Position numbers and translations under genes: made by a program. Positions 1 to 8,461 of a stretch of DNA of 64,000 bases are shown here, piece by piece. The notes under the pieces are model-generated. The model saw only the letters and a list, made by a program, of their open reading frames with translations, did no database searches and was not told the origin of the DNA. How positions within the stretch are numbered: position 1 is the stretch's first letter; the number at the start of each line of letters is the position of its first letter. Source of the stretch: Azospirillum brasilense (lineage in GTDB: Bacteria; Pseudomonadota; Alphaproteobacteria; Azospirillales; Azospirillaceae); contig NZ_CP032347.1 of NCBI RefSeq assembly GCF_005222205.1, positions 372,001-436,000 of the forward strand, in the 5' to 3' direction.

Positions 1-1
1 G

Positions 2-535
2 AAGAGCCAGCCGACGTCGGCGGTCATTTTCGAGGCCTGCCGCGTCCCCGTCGCCAACCGCATCGGCGAGGAGGGCGAGGGCTTCCGCATCGCCATGAAG
101 GGGCTGGACGGGGGGCGCCTGAACATCGCCGCCTGCTCGGTCGGTGGGGCGCGCTTCTGCCTGGAGCAGGCCGTCGCCTACACCACGGAGCGCAAGCAGT
201 TCGGCAAGCCGCTGAACGCCTTCCAGGCGCTCCAGTTCAAGCTGGCCGACATGGCGACGGAACTGGACGCCGCCCGGCTGATGCTGCACCGCGCCGCCGC
301 CAGCCTCGACGCCGGATCGCCGGAGGCGACCGCCCATTGCGCCATGGCCAAGCGCTTCGCCACCGACGCGGGGTTCCAGGTGGTGAACGAGGCGCTGCAG
401 CTTCACGGCGGCTACGGCTACATCAAGGAGTACCCGATCGAGCGGATTTTCCGCGACCTGCGGGTGCACCAGATTCTCGAAGGCACCAACGAAATCATGC
501 GCGTCATCATCGCCCGCCATCTGACCGGCGGTTGA
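2..535 (+). CDS. Acyl-CoA dehydrogenase, C-terminal part (truncated by window edge)
   Basis: The frame is open from base 2, so the gene begins upstream of the window; about 177 residues are visible. Flavoprotein acyl-CoA dehydrogenases introduce a trans-2 double bond into acyl-CoA and pass electrons to ETF. The visible part is the C-terminal helical domain: RKQFGKPL marks the FAD-contacting helix, LHGGYGYIKEYPIERIFRD is the usual late motif, and ILEGTNEI carries the expected catalytic glutamate. The gene sits 31 bases before a 3-hydroxyisobutyrate dehydrogenase, the typical partner of isobutyryl-CoA dehydrogenase in valine breakdown. The isobutyryl-CoA specificity is inferred from this neighbour only; the family assignment is firm. 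Confidence 0.9.
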   Translation, partial: KSQPTSAVIFEACRVPVANRIGEEGEGFRIAMKGLDGGRLNIAACSVGGARFCLEQAVAYTTERKQFGKPLNAFQALQFKLADMATELDAARLMLHRAAASLDAGSPEATAHCAMAKRFATDAGFQVVNEALQLHGGYGYIKEYPIERIFRDLRVHQILEGTNEIMRVIIARHLTGG

Positions 536-566
536 TAGCGTCATTATAAAGCGAGGGGGAAACGCT

Positions 567-1457
567 ATGGCGACGATCGCCTTTATCGGTCTGGGCAACA
601 TGGGTGCGCCGATGATGCGCAACCTGTTGAAGGCCGGCCACACCGTCCTGGCCTTCGACCTGTCGGAAGCCGCCTGCACCGCCGCGCGCGACGCCGGCGC
701 CACCATCGCCACCGGTCCCGGCGCTGCGGCGGGGGAGGCCGAGGTGGTCGTGACCATGCTGCCCGCCGGCAAGCATGTGCGCGAGGTCTACACGGCACCC
801 GACGGCATCATCGCCAAGGCCAAGCCGGGCAGCCTGTTCATCGACAGCTCCACCGTGGACGTGGACAGCGCCCGCGCCGTCGCCGCGGCGGCGGAAGCGG
901 CGGGCCACGCCATGGTTGACGCGCCGGTGTCCGGCGGCGTCGGCGGGGCCGAGGCGGCGACTCTGACCTTCATGGTCGGCGGCAGCGACACCGCCTTCCG
1001 CCGCGCCGAACCGATCCTGTCGGCGATGGGCAAGGCCATCGTGCACACCGGCGGGCCGGGCAACGGCCAGGCCGCGAAGATCTGCAACAACATGATCCTC
1101 GGCATCTCGATGCTCGGCGTGTCGGAGGCCTTCGCGCTCGCCGAGAAGCTGGGGCTGGAGTCGCAGAAGCTGTTCGACGTGGCGTCGAAGTCGTCGGGCC
1201 AGTGCTGGTCGCTGACCAGCTATTGCCCGGTGCCGGGTCCGGTCCCGACCTCGCCGGCCAACCGCGACTACCAGCCGGGCTTCGCCGCGGCGCTGATGCT
1301 GAAGGACCTGAAGCTGGCGGTCGAGGCCGGCCAGAGCACCGGCAGCCCGCTGCCGCTGGGCGGCGAGGCCGCGCAGATGTACGCGCTGTTCTGCAACGCG
1401 GGTTTCGGCGGCAAGGACTTCTCCGGCATCGTCAATCTGCTGCGCGGGAAGCCGTAA
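567..1457 (+). CDS. mmsB: 3-hydroxyisobutyrate dehydrogenase
   Basis: Predicted to oxidise 3-hydroxyisobutyrate to methylmalonate semialdehyde with NAD+ in the valine pathway. The 296-residue protein has the normal length for the family. It opens with the Rossmann motif IGLGNMGAPMM (residues about 6-16), has the substrate-binding DAPVSGGVGGAE segment near residue 120, and the GNGQAAKICNN segment with the catalytic lysine near residue 170. The start ATG is preceded by GAGGGGGAAA at good spacing. It follows the acyl-CoA dehydrogenase by 31 bases and is probably cotranscribed with it. A GC-rich palindromic repeat follows the stop. Related beta-hydroxyacid dehydrogenases are the main alternative, but the context favours this call. 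Confidence 0.92.
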   Translation: MATIAFIGLGNMGAPMMRNLLKAGHTVLAFDLSEAACTAARDAGATIATGPGAAAGEAEVVVTMLPAGKHVREVYTAPDGIIAKAKPGSLFIDSSTVDVDSARAVAAAAEAAGHAMVDAPVSGGVGGAEAATLTFMVGGSDTAFRRAEPILSAMGKAIVHTGGPGNGQAAKICNNMILGISMLGVSEAFALAEKLGLESQKLFDVASKSSGQCWSLTSYCPVPGPVPTSPANRDYQPGFAAALMLKDLKLAVEAGQSTGSPLPLGGEAAQMYALFCNAGFGGKDFSGIVNLLRGKP

Positions 1458-1470
1458 GGGCGGTCACGGG

Positions 1471-1554
1471 CCCCCACCCTGACCCTCCCCCGCTTCGCAG
1501 GGGGGGACTATTTCCTCCCTCCCCTGCGAAGCGGGGGAGGGTCGGGGAGGGGGC
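1471..1554. repeat. GC-rich interrupted palindrome, copy A
   Basis: Two near-complementary arms (about 1481-1505 and 1521-1543; core GACCCTCCCCCGCTTCGCA) surround a short AT-richer loop. The element separates two convergent genes and could act as a terminator. It has the same design and much of the same sequence as the repeats at 6289, 10669, 14938, 16315 and 25496. Confidence 0.75.
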
Positions 1555-1567
1555 AAGCGCCTCCCCC

Positions 1568-3238
1568 TCAATCCGCCTGCTGCATGACGATGGCGTCGGA
1601 CGCCCGGCCGCGGAAGTGGATGTTGCCGTCGCCGTCCAGGAACGCCCAATCGCCGGTCAGGTAGTAGCGTCGGCCGTGGCGGAAGCGGGCGGCGGTGCGT
1701 CCCGGATCGTTGGCATAGGCGTCGAACCAGAAGAGCGGCGAGGACTCCACGTCGATGGCGATCTCGCCCGCGCCGCCGACCGGCGCCTCGCGGCCCTGCG
1801 GGTCGAGGATGACCACGCGGAAGCCCGGCAGGGGCCGCCCCAGCGAGGAATCCGCGGTGCGGTCGGCGTGGCCGGGGTCGTAGCGGTTCATCATGAAGAT
1901 GCCGGTCTCGCGCTGCCCATACTGGTCGAGCAGGGGGACGCTGACCACCCGGTTGGCCCAGCCGATCAGTTCCGGCGGCAGGGGCTCGCCGACCACCGAC
2001 AGGATGCGCAGCGCCAGCTTGTGCGGGCCGCCTTCCGGGTCGGCGCTGTGCCAGGCGCGGATCTGCGAGGGCGCGCAGGTGAGGTTGGTGACGCCGAACT
2101 TCGTCAGCATGCGGTAGCCCTGCCGCACGTCGTAGGGGCCGTCGCAGAAGATCGTGGTGCGCCCCAGCAGCAGCGGCCCGACCAGCCCGTAATAGGCGCC
2201 GTAGGCCCAGCCGGGATCGGCCATGTTCCAGTAGATGTCGTCGTCACGCAGGTCGAGGCCGATCCGCATGTACTGCTCGATCCCGGCCAGAGCCATGACG
2301 GGGAGCGAGACGCCAAGCGGCTTCGGCTCCGCTTCGGAGGTGTACATCAGCGCGAAGGCGTCGCGGTCGGCGTAGCGGGCGATGTCGGACAAGGGGGCCG
2401 ATTCGTGAAGCGCCGACCAGAAGGGCACCGCGTCGGCGCCGGGACCGAAGGCCTCGTCCCCCTCCACCATCACCACGGGGCGGCTGTTGTCGCGTGGGAT
2501 CTTGCGGCGCAGGAAGCCGGTGGTGACGATCGCCCGCGCCTCGCTGTCGGCCAGCCGGTAGGCGACCGCGGCGGCGGAGTAGGTGGTGAACAGCGGCATG
2601 TAGACCCCGCCGAGCCGCCAGATCGCCAGCGCGGCGATCAACAACTCCGCCCCCTTGGGCAGCAGCACCGCCACCCGGTCGCCGCGCCCGACGCCGAGTC
2701 CGCGCAGCACCGCGGCGAAGCGCGCCGAATCGCGGGCCAGCCGGGCGAAGCTCAATTCCGTCGTCTGGCCGGCCACGCTCTCGTGCAGCAGGGCGGCGCG
2801 GGCGCCGTCGGCACGGGCGTGGCGGTCGCACAGCAGGTCGGCCAGCGGAATCGCCTCGCCCTGGTAGTCGGGGCGCAGGAAGGCGGTGGGCTGAACGGTG
2901 GCCGGGCCGGGCGCCGGGGCGTCGTTTTTGCCATCGGCGCAGTAGCGGGCGGCGGCGATTCGGCCCAGCGAGTCCAGTTCCGGCCCCAGATGGTAGCGGC
3001 GGCTGCGCGGGTCCTGGTCGATGAAGCGCTCCCGCGCCAGCGCGGTCAGCAGCCGGTGCGCGGTCGCCTTGGACAGGGCGGTGTCGCTCATCAGGTCGGC
3101 CAGACGCGCGCCGTCGGCCCCGTGGGAGGCGACGGCGCGCAGCAGGGCCAGCGCGCGCTCCAGGCTTTGCGTGCCGCCGGACGCTCCGGCGGGGGCGGTT
3201 TCGGTGTCGGAATCGGGCCGGGTCATGGTGGGGTCCAT
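1568..3238 (-). CDS. IclR-type regulator fused to a degenerate acyl-CoA synthetase domain
   Basis: A 556-residue protein with two parts. Residues about 22-88 match the IclR winged helix-turn-helix (SLERALALLRAVASH, LSKATAHRLLTALARERF). From about residue 115 the rest resembles AcsA/medium-chain acyl-CoA synthetases (NMADPGWAYGAYYG, YGQRETG, YLTGDWAFLDGDG). The ATP-binding loop, normally SGTTGxPKG, reads YTSEAEPKPLGV near residue 300. The protein ends at GRASDAI, so the mobile C-terminal domain with the catalytic lysine is missing. Catalysis is therefore unlikely, and the domain probably replaces the normal IclR effector domain as an acyl, acyl-CoA or nucleotide sensor (inference). The start at 3238 was chosen because GAAGG lies 8 bases upstream; ATGs at 3277 and 3226 are alternatives. 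It is divergent from the transporter operon, and its start region overlaps a 17-bp palindrome, which suggests autoregulation. Confidence 0.85.
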   Translation of the reverse strand: MDPTMTRPDSDTETAPAGASGGTQSLERALALLRAVASHGADGARLADLMSDTALSKATAHRLLTALARERFIDQDPRSRRYHLGPELDSLGRIAAARYCADGKNDAPAPGPATVQPTAFLRPDYQGEAIPLADLLCDRHARADGARAALLHESVAGQTTELSFARLARDSARFAAVLRGLGVGRGDRVAVLLPKGAELLIAALAIWRLGGVYMPLFTTYSAAAVAYRLADSEARAIVTTGFLRRKIPRDNSRPVVMVEGDEAFGPGADAVPFWSALHESAPLSDIARYADRDAFALMYTSEAEPKPLGVSLPVMALAGIEQYMRIGLDLRDDDIYWNMADPGWAYGAYYGLVGPLLLGRTTIFCDGPYDVRQGYRMLTKFGVTNLTCAPSQIRAWHSADPEGGPHKLALRILSVVGEPLPPELIGWANRVVSVPLLDQYGQRETGIFMMNRYDPGHADRTADSSLGRPLPGFRVVILDPQGREAPVGGAGEIAIDVESSPLFWFDAYANDPGRTAARFRHGRRYYLTGDWAFLDGDGNIHFRGRASDAIVMQQAD

Positions 3239-3248
3239 ATTATGGACC
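3232..3248. promoter_or_regulatory. 17-bp palindrome, candidate operator 1
   Basis: GGTCCATATTATGGACC is a perfect inverted repeat around one central base. It covers the ribosome-binding site and chosen start codon of the IclR-like regulator. Its outer arms GGTCCA/TGGACC recur at 3348-3364 on the other side of the intergenic region, as expected for a site bound by the regulator itself. Confidence 0.7.
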
Positions 3249-3281
3249 TTCGAGCCGGATGTCGCTCCAAAAAACATGCAT

Positions 3282-3298
3282 ACACGGAATGTCCGTGT
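3282..3298. promoter_or_regulatory. 17-bp palindrome in the divergent intergenic region, different arm sequence
   Basis: ACACGGAATGTCCGTGT has perfect 7-bp arms and a 3-base spacer. It lies between the two GGTCCA palindromes and has the same total length but other arms, so it may bind a second regulator. Support is sequence symmetry only. Confidence 0.4.
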
Positions 3299-3347
3299 TG
3301 AAAACGGTGCGCATCACAGGCTATAGTTCAGACGTTGCACAAAGGAC

Positions 3348-3364
3348 GGTCCACAATATGGACC
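3348..3364. promoter_or_regulatory. 17-bp palindrome, candidate operator 2
   Basis: GGTCCACAATATGGACC repeats the outer arms of the site at 3232-3248 with a slightly different centre. It lies 64 bases upstream of the livG-like start, placed to control the transporter operon. Confidence 0.7.
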
Positions 3365-3427
3365 AGTTCGCTAGGCCAACGATCCAGCGAACGATAAAAA
3401 GGCAGTTCCACAGCAACGGAGGAGGAA

Positions 3428-4315
3428 ATGTCAGGCGCGCCCGTCGCATCGCCACGCGGTTACGCCCACCCGGCCGACGCCACCCGCGCGGCCTCCCCAT
3501 CGGACACCATCTTCGAAGCCCGGGGCGTGTCCTTGCGCTTTGGCGGCGTGCAGGCGCTGACCGACGTCGGTTTCAGCATCCGCAAGGGGGAGCTGTTCTC
3601 CATCATCGGCCCGAACGGTGCGGGCAAGACCTCCATGGTCAACTGCATCTCCGGCCGCTACCGGCCCACCGACGGAAAGGTCTATTTCAAGGGCCAGGAC
3701 ATCACGGGCATGACGCCCAACCACCGCGCCGCGCTCGGCATCGGGCGCACCTTCCAGAATCTGGCGCTGTTCGGCCACATGACGGTGCTCGACAACATCA
3801 TGGTCGGGCGGCACCACCTGCTGAAGAACAACTTCTTCACTGGGTCGCTCTACTGGCTGACCGGCGCCCGCAAGGAGGAGCTGGCCCACCGCCGCGAGGT
3901 CGAGGAGATCATCGACTTCCTGGAAATCCAGCATGTCCGCAAGGCCACCGCCGGCACGCTCTCCTACGGCCTGCGCAAGCGGGTGGAGTTGGCCCGCGCC
4001 ATCGCGCTGAAACCCGACCTGATCCTCCTGGACGAGCCCATGGCGGGCATGAACCTGGAGGAGAAGGAGGACATGGCCCGCTACATCGTCGACCTGAACG
4101 AGGAGTTCGGCATGACGGTGGTGATGATCGAGCACGACATGGGCGTCGTGATGGACATCTCCCACCGCGTGATCGTCCTGGAGTTCGGCAAGAAGATCGC
4201 CGAGGGCACGCCCGAGGAGGTGCTGAACGACCCGCGCGTCAAGCGCGCCTATCTCGGCGAGGACGACGAGGAGGACGAGGCCGTGGCCCCGCCGCCCAAG
4301 CAGGAGGTCGCGTGA
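3428..4315 (+). CDS. livG: LIV-type ABC transporter ATP-binding protein (LivG-like)
   Basis: One of two ATPase subunits of a branched-chain-amino-acid-type importer at the inner face of the cytoplasmic membrane. The 295-residue protein has Walker A IGPNGAGKTS, the family-typical IGRTFQNLALF segment, signature LSYGLRKRVELARA and Walker B LILLDEPMAGMN, all intact. About 35 residues precede the core and an acidic tail (EDDEEDE) follows it. The ATG has a GGAGGA ribosome-binding site. It is the first gene of the operon facing the IclR-like regulator, and its stop overlaps the next start (TGATG). The transported substrate is not shown by sequence; the linked catabolic genes suggest an organic acid or amino acid rather than a general LIV role. 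Confidence 0.93.
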   Translation: MSGAPVASPRGYAHPADATRAASPSDTIFEARGVSLRFGGVQALTDVGFSIRKGELFSIIGPNGAGKTSMVNCISGRYRPTDGKVYFKGQDITGMTPNHRAALGIGRTFQNLALFGHMTVLDNIMVGRHHLLKNNFFTGSLYWLTGARKEELAHRREVEEIIDFLEIQHVRKATAGTLSYGLRKRVELARAIALKPDLILLDEPMAGMNLEEKEDMARYIVDLNEEFGMTVVMIEHDMGVVMDISHRVIVLEFGKKIAEGTPEEVLNDPRVKRAYLGEDDEEDEAVAPPPKQEVA

Positions 4316-6261
4316 TGTCCGCTCCCGATCTGATGTTGCCCGATATCAAGACCCACGACACGCTGCCGAAGCTGCTGACCCTGCACGCCCGCGAGCATGG
4401 CGGCGACGTCGCCATGCGCGAGAAGGATTTCGGCATCTGGCGCGAGTTCACCTGGGCGGACATGCACGCCCGCGTGCGCGCCTTCACGCTCGGCCTCATC
4501 AAGCTCGGCGTGGAGCGTGGCCATGTGGTGGCCCTGCTGGGCGACAACCGGCCCGACTGGGTGATGGGGGAAATTTCCGCCCACGCCATGGGCGCCATGA
4601 GCCTGGGCATCTACCGCGACGCCATGGACGAGGAGGTCGCCTACCTCATCACCTATGCCGACGTCCACGTCATCTTCGCGGAGGACGAGGAGCAGGTCGA
4701 CAAGCTGCTGAACCTCGGCGAGCGTCTGCCGACGCTGAAGCACATCATCTATTCCGACCCCCGCGGCATGCGCAAATACAGCGACCCGCGCCTGATGGAG
4801 GCGTCGGAGCTGGTCAAGCTGGGCAACGCGCTGCACGCCGAGAAGCCGAACCTCTATGAGGAGCTGGTCGGCGCGACGCGCGGCGACGACGTGGCGGTGC
4901 TCTGCACCACGTCCGGCACCACCTCGAACCCGAAGCTGGCGATGCTGCCGGCGGGGCGGCTGATTCGCCACGTCGCCAGCTACCTGTCGGTGGACCCCAA
5001 GGGGCCGACCGACGAGTATGTGTCGGTGCTGCCGCTGTCCTGGATCATGGAGCAGATCTACGCCGTCGGCATGGGCATGGTGTCGCGGATGCGCGTGAAC
5101 TTCGTCGAGGAAGCCGAGACGATGATGAACGACTTCCGCGAGATCGGGCCGAGCTTCGTGCTGTTCGCCCCCCGCCTGTGGGAGCAGATCGCCGCCGACG
5201 TGCGCGCCCGCATGATGGACGCCTCCCCCTTCAAGCAGAAGATGTACGACTACGGCATGAAGCTGGGGCTGGAGGCGCTCGCCAACGGCACGCGCTCCGC
5301 CGTCGCCGACCGCATTCTCTTCGCAGCGCTGCGAGACCGGCTGGGCTTCACCAACCTGAAGTCGGCGGCGACCGGCGGCGCCGCGCTCGGCCCCGACACC
5401 TTCAAGTTCTTCCAGGCGCTGGGCGTGCCGCTGCGCCAGATCTACGGCCAGACCGAGACGATGGGCGCCTACACGGTGCACCGCTCGAACGACGTGGATT
5501 TCGACACGGTGGGCGTGCCCTTCGACGACGGCGTGAAGGTCAAGGTGATCGAGCCCGACCAGAACGGCATCGGCGAGATCGTCGTCAGCCATCCCAACAT
5601 GTTCGCCGGCTATTACCGCAACGAGGCCTCGACCACGGCGGACCTGCGCGACGGCTGGATGCACACGGGCGACGCCGGCTTCTTCGACAAGAAGGGCCAT
5701 CTGGTCATCATCGACCGCATCAAGGACATCGCCACCACCAGCAACAACGACCGCTTCAGCCCGCAATACATCGAGAACAAGCTGAAGTTCAGCCCCTACG
5801 TGGCCGAGGCGGTGATCCTGGGCAACAAGCGGCCCTACCTGTCGGCGATCATCTGCATCCGCTTCCCCATCGTGTCGAAGTGGGCGGAGAAGAACCGCAT
5901 CGCCTTCACCACCTACTCCGATCTGGCGTCCAAGCCGGAGGTCTACGAGCTGCTGCGCCAGGAGGTGGAGCGGGTGAACGCGACGCTGCCGGAGTTTCAG
6001 CGCATCACCAAGTTCCTGCTGCTCTACAAGGAACTGGACGCCGACGACGGCGAGCTGACCCGCACCCGCAAGGTGCGGCGCGGCGTGATCGCCGAGAAGT
6101 ACGGCGAGATCATCGACTCCATCTACGCGGGCCAGCCGGCCATCGACGTGGACACCACCATCACCTTCCAGGACGGCACCAAGCAGCGCATCCGCACCGT
6201 GCTGAAGGTGGTTGACCTGCTGCCCACGCCGGCCAAGAAGCCGGCGCAGGCCGCGGCGTGA
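4315..6261 (+). CDS. AMP-forming long-chain-type acyl-CoA synthetase
   Basis: A 648-residue adenylate-forming enzyme predicted to activate a carboxylic acid to its CoA thioester using ATP. The P-loop reads TTSGTTSNPKLAML near residue 200, a variant of SGTTGxPKG that keeps the Ser-Gly-Thr-Thr and the lysine. Further motifs are YGQTETMGAY, WMHTGDAGFF and IDRIKDIATTSN; the C-terminal domain is present and ends with LTRTRKVRRG, which holds the expected catalytic lysine region. The start overlaps the livG stop by one base, indicating translational coupling. Its position inside a LIV-type importer operon suggests that it activates the imported substrate on entry (inference). The size places it in the FadD15/long-chain subfamily, but a long-chain substrate is not implied. 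Confidence 0.9.
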   Translation: MSAPDLMLPDIKTHDTLPKLLTLHAREHGGDVAMREKDFGIWREFTWADMHARVRAFTLGLIKLGVERGHVVALLGDNRPDWVMGEISAHAMGAMSLGIYRDAMDEEVAYLITYADVHVIFAEDEEQVDKLLNLGERLPTLKHIIYSDPRGMRKYSDPRLMEASELVKLGNALHAEKPNLYEELVGATRGDDVAVLCTTSGTTSNPKLAMLPAGRLIRHVASYLSVDPKGPTDEYVSVLPLSWIMEQIYAVGMGMVSRMRVNFVEEAETMMNDFREIGPSFVLFAPRLWEQIAADVRARMMDASPFKQKMYDYGMKLGLEALANGTRSAVADRILFAALRDRLGFTNLKSAATGGAALGPDTFKFFQALGVPLRQIYGQTETMGAYTVHRSNDVDFDTVGVPFDDGVKVKVIEPDQNGIGEIVVSHPNMFAGYYRNEASTTADLRDGWMHTGDAGFFDKKGHLVIIDRIKDIATTSNNDRFSPQYIENKLKFSPYVAEAVILGNKRPYLSAIICIRFPIVSKWAEKNRIAFTTYSDLASKPEVYELLRQEVERVNATLPEFQRITKFLLLYKELDADDGELTRTRKVRRGVIAEKYGEIIDSIYAGQPAIDVDTTITFQDGTKQRIRTVLKVVDLLPTPAKKPAQAAA

Positions 6262-6288
6262 GGGGGGTAAGGATGAAGAAGCCCACTT

Positions 6289-6402
6289 TTCTCCCTCTCC
6301 CCCCTGGGGAGAGGGTCGGGGTGAGGGGGGCCGGCGTTTGCCGAACCTCCCGGTCCCCCGCGAGCCCCCTCACCCTAACCCTCTCCCCGGGGGGGAGAGG
6401 GA
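6289..6402. repeat. GC-rich interrupted palindrome, copy B
   Basis: A left block with CTCCCTCTCCCCCCTGGGGA and GGGTCGGGGTGAGGGG is mirrored by CCCCTCACCCTAACCCTCTC and GGGGGAGAGGGA. It sits within the operon, between the acyl-CoA synthetase and livH, so it should form a strong RNA hairpin in the mRNA. Confidence 0.8.
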
Positions 6403-6433
6403 ATAAGAAATGCGGTTTCGGGGAGACCCGCCC

Positions 6434-7321
6434 ATGACCTTGCTCTTCCAGCTTCTCGTCAACGGACTGATCGTCGGCGCGCTGTACGGCGTCGTGGCGA
6501 TGTCCTTCGTGCTGATCTACAAGGCCAGCCGCATCGTGAACTTCGCCCAGGGCGAGTTCCTGCTGATCGGCGCCTGGACCTGCTGGTGGTTGCTGACCTC
6601 CTGGCAGTTGCCCTTCTGGATCGGCTTCCCGATCACACTGGCCTTCATGCTGGTGTTCGGCATCGTCCTTCAGGTCGTCGTGCTGCGGCCGATGATCGGC
6701 GAGCCGATCATCTCCGTCATCATGGTCACCATCGGCCTGTCGATCTTCTTCCAGGCCCTGATGAAGTGGATGTTCGGCGTCTTCGCCAAGCCGTTCCCGA
6801 CCATCTTCGCCAGCCCGACCGTGAACATCCTTGGGCTCGACGTGCAGACCGTCTATGTGATGAGCCTGGTCATCTCGCTGCTGATCATGGCGGGTTTCGG
6901 CTGGTTCTTCAAATACTCGCGGATGGGTCTGGCGATGCGGGCGACCGCCTTCGACCAGCAGGTCGCGCAGTCGCTGGGCATCTCGGTCCGCCACATGTTC
7001 GCGATGAGCTGGGCCATCTCCGCCATGGTGTCGGCGGTGGCCGGCGTCACGGTCGGCGTGGTCAACGGCGTGTCCTCCGCGCTCTCCTTCTTCGGCATCA
7101 AGGTCTTCCCGGCGGTCATCCTCGGCGGGCTGGACAGCGTGGCCGGGGCGGTGCTGGGCGGCCTGATCGTCGGCGTGCTGGAGAATCTCGCGCACTACCT
7201 GGACAGCCAGTGGCTGAACTGGGGCAACATGTACGAGATCGCCCCCTTCTACGTCCTGATCGTCATCCTGATGATCAAGCCCTACGGCCTCTTCGGCACC
7301 AAGGACATCGAGCGCGTGTAA
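6434..7321 (+). CDS. livH: LIV-type ABC transporter permease (LivH-like)
   Basis: A 295-residue integral membrane subunit with about eight hydrophobic segments, starting LLFQLLVNGLIVGALYGVVA. The early SRIVNFAQGEFLLIGAW segment and the late FPAVILGGLDSVAGAVLGGL segment are typical of the LivH family; the latter is the loop that contacts the ATPases. The start at 6434 is preceded by GGGGAG; an in-frame ATG at 6410 would add eight charged residues and is less likely. The gene follows the palindromic repeat and lies 15 bases before livM. With LivM it forms the translocation pore. Confidence 0.93.
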   Translation: MTLLFQLLVNGLIVGALYGVVAMSFVLIYKASRIVNFAQGEFLLIGAWTCWWLLTSWQLPFWIGFPITLAFMLVFGIVLQVVVLRPMIGEPIISVIMVTIGLSIFFQALMKWMFGVFAKPFPTIFASPTVNILGLDVQTVYVMSLVISLLIMAGFGWFFKYSRMGLAMRATAFDQQVAQSLGISVRHMFAMSWAISAMVSAVAGVTVGVVNGVSSALSFFGIKVFPAVILGGLDSVAGAVLGGLIVGVLENLAHYLDSQWLNWGNMYEIAPFYVLIVILMIKPYGLFGTKDIERV

Positions 7322-7336
7322 GGAGCGGCCGCAACC

Positions 7337-8410
7337 ATGGCGAACATCAGTCTCATCCCCTGCGGCGACTTCAAGACCCGGTACGCCGCTGACACGACCA
7401 TCTTCCCGACCAAGACCAGCCGCAACTTCGCGATCCTGGGCGTGGCGCTGCTTCTGCTCTGCCCGGCCTTCATGGACCGCTACTGGCTGAACCTGTGCAT
7501 CCAGATCGGCTATCTCGGCATCGCGGCGCTGGGGCTGAACATCCTGGTCGGCTTCACCGGCCAGATCTCCATCGGGCACGCCGCCTTCTTCGGCTTCGGC
7601 GCCTTCTCCTCGGCGTGGCTGTCGAACAGCTTCGGCATCCCGGTGGCGCTCGCCATCCCGCTGGCCGGCGTGATGACCACCGCGGTCGGCATGCTGTTCG
7701 GCATCCCGGCGGCGCGGCTGAAGGGCCTGTACCTCGCCATCGCCACGCTGGCGGCGCAGTACATCCTCCAGGACTTCTTCTCGCGCGCCGACTGGTTCAC
7801 CGGCGGCACCGCCGGCACCATCGCGGAGCCGTTCACCCTGTTCGGCTACGCCTTCGACACCGACGAGAGCTTCTTCTACGTCGTGCTGGTCTATATGGTC
7901 GTCATGTACATCCTGGCGACCAACCTGATGCGGTCGCGCGACGGGCGGGCGCTGGTGGCGGTGCGTGACCATTATCTCTCCGCCGAGATCATGGGCATCA
8001 ACCTGACCAAGTACCGCACGATGTCCTTCGGCATCTCGTCCTTCTACGCCGGCATCGGCGGCGCGCTCTACGCCCACTATCTGCAGTTCGTGTCGGTGGA
8101 GGGCTTCACGATCCTCTTCTCGATCCAGTTCCTCGGCATGATCATCATCGGGGGTCTGGGCTCGATCATGGGGTCGCTGATGGGCACCGCCTTCATGGTG
8201 CTGCTGCCGGAGGTGATGCAGGCCATCACCACGGCGCTGTCCGGCACGGCCATCGACGCCGCGCTGAACCTGAAGGACGCGATCGCCTTCCTGCGCGAAA
8301 TGGCCATCGGCCTCGTGATCATCCTGTTCCTGGTCTTCGAACCGGACGGGCTGGCCCACCGCTGGAAGCAGATCAAGGCCTACTGGAAGCTCTATCCCTT
8401 CTCGCACTGA
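7337..8410 (+). CDS. livM: LIV-type ABC transporter permease (LivM-like)
   Basis: The 357-residue partner permease. It contains the LivM hallmark GLNILVGFTGQISIGHAAFFGFGA in its first third and LGMIIIGGLGSIMGSLMG near the C-terminus, with many hydrophobic helices between. An N-terminal stretch of roughly 30 residues precedes the first membrane segment. A strong ribosome-binding site (AAGGAG) lies just upstream, and only 15 bases separate it from livH, so the two are cotranscribed. Confidence 0.93.
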   Translation: MANISLIPCGDFKTRYAADTTIFPTKTSRNFAILGVALLLLCPAFMDRYWLNLCIQIGYLGIAALGLNILVGFTGQISIGHAAFFGFGAFSSAWLSNSFGIPVALAIPLAGVMTTAVGMLFGIPAARLKGLYLAIATLAAQYILQDFFSRADWFTGGTAGTIAEPFTLFGYAFDTDESFFYVVLVYMVVMYILATNLMRSRDGRALVAVRDHYLSAEIMGINLTKYRTMSFGISSFYAGIGGALYAHYLQFVSVEGFTILFSIQFLGMIIIGGLGSIMGSLMGTAFMVLLPEVMQAITTALSGTAIDAALNLKDAIAFLREMAIGLVIILFLVFEPDGLAHRWKQIKAYWKLYPFSH

Positions 8411-8461
8411 CCTCTCGCACATCGGCTTCTGAAAAACATAACGACTGGGAGAAAACGCACC

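Noticed and set aside
1202..3301. Plus-strand open frame of 699 codons across the mmsB end and the regulator gene
   Set aside because: It overlaps mmsB and is antisense to the IclR-like fusion, which has clear domains; its sequence has none.
3259..4314. N-terminal extension of the acyl-CoA synthetase frame across livG
   Set aside because: The upstream 352 codons overlap livG in another frame and show arginine-rich shadow sequence; the real start at 4315 overlaps the livG stop.
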